This document shows positions 60,401 through 64,000 of a stretch of DNA of 64,000 nucleotides, piece after piece. The stretch is from NCBI GenBank assembly GCA_026874595.1, contig CM049318.1:2665741-2729740 (forward strand), read 5' to 3'. The notes below the pieces were generated by a model. That model saw nothing but the letters and a program-made list of their open reading frames with translations, did not search any database and had not been told where the DNA came from. The DNA is from Sipunculus nudus (Eukaryota; Annelida; Sipuncula; Golfingiida; Sipunculidae). Positions within the stretch are counted from its first letter, which is position 1. Each line of letters starts with the position of its first letter. The position numbers were made by a program, and so were the translations under genes.

Positions 60401-63400
60401 TTGGGTTGTAAGACATTATGTGAAGGATACAGAAGGGTACACAATAGGATTGTGAGAAATTTTGTGAAGGATACAGAAGGGTACAAATTAGGGTTGTAAG
60501 ACATTTTGTGAAGGACACAGAAGGGTACACAATAGGATTGTGAGAAATTTTGTGAAGGATACAGAAGGGTACAAATTAGGGTTGTAAGACATTTTGTGAA
60601 GGACACAGAAGGGTACACAATAGGATTGTGAGAAATTTTGTGAAGGATACAGAAGGGTACAAATTAGGGTTGTAAGACATTTTGTGAAGGATACAGAAGG
60701 ATACACAATAGGATTGTGAGAAATTTTGTGAAGGATACAGAAGGGTACAAATTAGGGTTGTAAGACATTTTGTGAAGGACACAGAAGGGTACACATTTGG
60801 GTTGTAAGACATTTTGTGAAGGACACAGAAGGGTACACATTTGGGTTGTAAGACATTTTGTGAAGGACACAGAAGGGTACACATTTGGGTTGTAAGACAT
60901 TATGTGAAGGATACAGAAGGGTACACAATAGGATTGTGAGAAATTTTGTGAAGGATACAGAAGGGTACAAATTAGGGTTGTAAGACATTTTGTGAAGGAC
61001 ACAGAAGGGTACACATTTGGGTTGTAAGACATTATGTGAAGGATACAGAAGGGTACACAATAGGGTTGTAAGACATTTCATGAAGGATACAGAACAGTAC
61101 ACATTTGGGTTGTAAGACATTATGTGAAGGATACAGAAGGGTACACTATAGGATCCTCAGACAGTTTTGTTAAGGATACAGTAAGGTACACATTAGGGTT
61201 GTAAGACATTTTGTGAAGGATACAGAAGGGAACACGATAGCGTTGTAAGACATTTTGTGATAGATATAATAGGGTACACAATAGGATTGTGAGATATTTT
61301 GTGAAGGATACAGAAGGGTACACATTAGGGTTGTAAGACATTTTGTGAAGGACACAGAAGGGTACACATTTGGGTTGTAAGACATTATGTGAAGGATACA
61401 GAAGGGTACACAATAGGATTGTGAGATATTTTGTGAAGGATACAGAAGGGTACACATTAGGGTCGTAAGACATTTTGTGAAGGATACAGAAGGGTACACA
61501 ATATGGTTTGTGAGAAATTTTGTGAAGGATACAGAAGTGTACACATAGGATCCTGAGAAATTTTGTGAAGGATACAGAAGGGTACAAATTAGGGTTGTAA
61601 GACATTTTGAGAAGGATACAGAAGGGTACACATAGGATCCTGAGAGATTTTGTGAAGGATACAGAAGGGTACAAATTAGGGTTGTAAGACATTTTGTGAA
61701 GGATACAGAAGGGTACACGATAGCGTTGTAAGACATTGTGATAGATATAATAGGGTACACAATAGGATTGTGAGACATTTTGTGAAGGATAAAGAAGGGT
61801 ACACATAAGGGTTGTAAGACATTTCATTAAGGATCAGAAGGGTACAAAATAGGATTGTGAGAAATTTTGTGAAGGATACAGAAGGGTACAAATTAGGTTT
61901 GTAAGACATTTTGTGAAGGATACAGAAGGGTACACAATAGGATTGTGAGAAATTTAGTGAAGGATACAGAAGGGTACAAATAAGGGTTGTAAGACATTTT
62001 GTGAAGGACACAGAAGGGTACACATTTGGGTTGTAAGACATTATGTGAAGGATACAGAAGGGTACACAATAGGATTGTGAGAAATTTTGTGAAGGATACA
62101 GAAGGGTACAAATTAGGGTTGTAAGACATTTTGTGAAGGATACAGAAGGGTACACAATAGGATTGTGAGAAATTTTGTGAAGGATACAGAAGGGTACAAA
62201 TTAGGGTTGTAAGACATTTTGTGAAGGACACAGAAGGGTTCACATTTGGGTTGTAAGACATTTTGTGAAGGACACAGAAGGGTACACATTTGGGTTGTAA
62301 GACATTATGTGAAGGATACAGAAGGGTACACAATAGGATTGTGAGAAATTTTGTGAAGGATACAGAAGGGTACAAATTAGGGTTGTAAGACATTTTGTGA
62401 AGGACACAGAAGGGTACACAATAGGATTGTGAGAAATTTTGTGAAGGATACAGAAGGGTACAAATTAGGGTTGTAAGACATTTTGTGAAGGACACAGAAG
62501 GGTACACAATAGGATTGTGAGAAATTTTGTGAAGGATACAGAAGGGTACAAATTAGGGTTGTAAGACATTTTGTGAAGGATACAGAAGGATACACAATAG
62601 GATTGTGAGAAATTTTGTGAAGGATACAGAAGGGTACAAATTAGGGTTGTAAGACATTTTGTGAAGGACACAGAAGGGTACACATTTGGGTTGTAAGACA
62701 TTTTGTGAAGGACACAGAAGGGTACACATTTGGGTTGTAAGACATTTTGTGAAGGACACAGAAGGGTACACATTTGGGTTGTAAGACATTATGTGAAGGA
62801 TACAGAAGGGTACACAATAGGATTGTGAGAAATTTTGTGAAGGATACAGAAGGGTACAAATTAGGGTTGTAAGACATTTTGTGAAGGACACAGAAGGGTA
62901 CACATTTGGGTTGTAAGACATTTTGTGAAGGACACAGAAGGGTACACATTTGGGTTGTAAGACATTTTGTGAAGGACACAGAAGGGTACACATTTGGGTT
63001 GTAAGACATTTTGTGAAGGACACAGAAGGGTACACATTTGGGTTGTAAGACATTTTGTGAAGGACACAGAAGGGTACACATTTGGGTTGTAAGACATTAT
63101 GTGAAGGATACAGAAGGGTACACAATAGGATTGTGAGAAATTTTGTGAAGGATACAGAAGGGTACAAATTAGGGTTGTAAGACATTTTGTGAAGGACACA
63201 GAAGGGTACACATTTGGGTTGTAAGACATTTTGTGAAGGACACAGAAGGGTACACATTTGGGTTGTAAGACATTTTGTGAAGGACACAGAAGGGTACACA
63301 TTTGGGTTGTAAGACATTATGTGAAGGATACAGAAGGGTACCAATTAGGGTTGTAAGACATTTTGTGAAGGATACAGAAGGGTACACAATAGGATTGTGA

Positions 63401-64000
63401 GAAATTTTGTGAAGGATACAGAAGGGTACAAATTAGGGTTGTAAGACATTTTGTGAAGGACACAGAAGGGTACACATTTGGGTTGTAAGACATTTTGTGA
63501 AGGACACAGAAGGGTACACATTTGGGTTGTAAGACATTTTGTGAAGGACACAGAAGGGTACACATTTGGGTTGTAAGACATTATGTGAAGGAGACAGAAG
63601 GGTACACAATAGGATTGTGAGAAATTTTGTGAAGGATACAGAAGGGTACAAATTAGGGTTGTAAGACATTTTGTGAAGGACACAGAAGGGTACACATTTG
63701 GGTTGTAAGACATTTTGTGAAGGACACAGAAGGGTACACATTTGGGTTGTAAGACATTTTGTGAAGGACACAGAAGGGTACACATTTGGGTTGTAAGACA
63801 TTATGTGAAGGATACAGAAGGGTACACTATAGGATTGTGAGAAATTTTGTGAAGGATACAGAAGGGTACAAATTAGGGTTGTAAGACATTTTGTGAAGGA
63901 CACAGAAGGGTACACATTTGGGTTGTAAGACATTTTGTGAAGGACACAGAAGGGTACACATTTGGGTTGTAAGACATTTTGTGAAGGACACAGAAGGGTA
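57436..64000. repeat. 44-bp satellite array, continues past the window
   Basis: About 149 units of 44 bp, each with GTAAGACATTTTGTGAAGGA, then CAGAAGGGTACA and a variable end (CATTAGGG, CATTTGGG, CAATAGGATTGTGAG). Subtypes alternate in blocks. The first units are most diverged and the right part is most homogeneous, as expected at an array edge. Long minus-strand open frames (up to 263 residues) arise because all three minus frames of the unit lack stops; 44 is not a multiple of 3, so each frame cycles through the other two. Not a coding region. Confidence 0.95.
59171..62914. repeat. Higher-order duplication within the satellite (period 1889 bp)
   Basis: 59171-61025 and 61060-62914 match through every variant unit, including GGATCC-bearing units and irregular ones (TGATAGATATAATAGGG). 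The same leading block (TTTCATGAAGGATACAGAAC) also starts near 57955, 58128 and 59183, so the array grew by repeated segment duplication at several scales. Confidence 0.9.

Noticed and set aside
57436-64000. Long minus-strand open frames up to 263 residues with a repeating peptide
   Set aside because: They run entirely within the 44-bp satellite. The unit has no stop in any minus frame and is not a multiple of three, so overlapping frames give cyclic versions of the same peptides. No start context or unique domain.
57436-64000. Telomere or CRISPR array
   Set aside because: TTAGGG occurs at most once per 44-bp unit and is often mutated, so it is not telomeric. Units abut with no unique spacers and the sequence is eukaryotic, so it is not CRISPR.

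Overview
This is a repeat-dominated, gene-free stretch of a eukaryotic (animal) genome, most likely a bivalve mollusc. The DNA is AT-rich. I found no protein-coding exon I could support, no tRNA or rRNA gene, and no bacterial features. The bivalve guess rests on many elements with a (GGAC)n microsatellite beside a terminal hairpin and on internal tandem cores of about 130-180 bp, the layout known from bivalve 'pearl' elements. Tandem-repeat-bearing, non-autonomous rolling-circle transposons (Helentron-associated elements) share it. The species is not determined.

Layout. 1-3100: two fragments and one complete hairpin-ended element (family T). 3101-5891: AT-rich DNA with a 40-bp tandem array. 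5892-6628: element U1. 7186-12584: a decayed LINE reverse transcriptase fragment, a 155-bp pogo-like MITE, a foldback element of about 2.1 kb and a 439-bp MITE with a target duplication. 12585-26338: a 6.88-kb direct tandem duplication (X-P1-Q-Y then X-Q-P2-Y) in which X, Q and Y are nearly identical, but the 2.64-kb P element sits on opposite sides of Q and its two copies are clearly diverged. 26934-32470: a 5.5-kb foldback element carrying nested elements R and T2. 32645-41985: a dense mosaic of nested and truncated members of the same families. 41986-51469: mostly unremarkable AT-rich DNA with a 16-bp array, a 121-bp array, an inverted repeat pair and a truncated U element. 51470-54073: a third P copy. 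55384-57066: element V with element W nested inside it. 57436 to the window end: a 44-bp satellite of about 149 units with higher-order duplications, running off the end.

The main result is structural. At least six sequence-unrelated element families (P, T, U, V, W and one ending near 40054) end in the same way. One edge has a 14-30 nt hairpin whose outer arm is followed by an A-run. In the four families with both ends intact (P, T, U, V) that arm is the inverse of a short motif lying about 20-35 bp inside the opposite edge (asymmetric terminal inverted repeat). T, U, V and W begin with CTAG preceded by A, which read on the minus strand is hairpin plus CTAG|T, the 3' signature of Helitrons. 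Two insertions (P1, P2) can be compared with their own empty sites, both A-runs, and W sits in an A-run present in sister repeats; none shows a target duplication longer than 1 bp. Every recognisable copy lies in the same orientation. Many carry the palindromic core GGTGGCGCCACC or repeated DR1-type TGACCTTTGACCT sites. None encodes a transposase here; all would depend on an enzyme made elsewhere.
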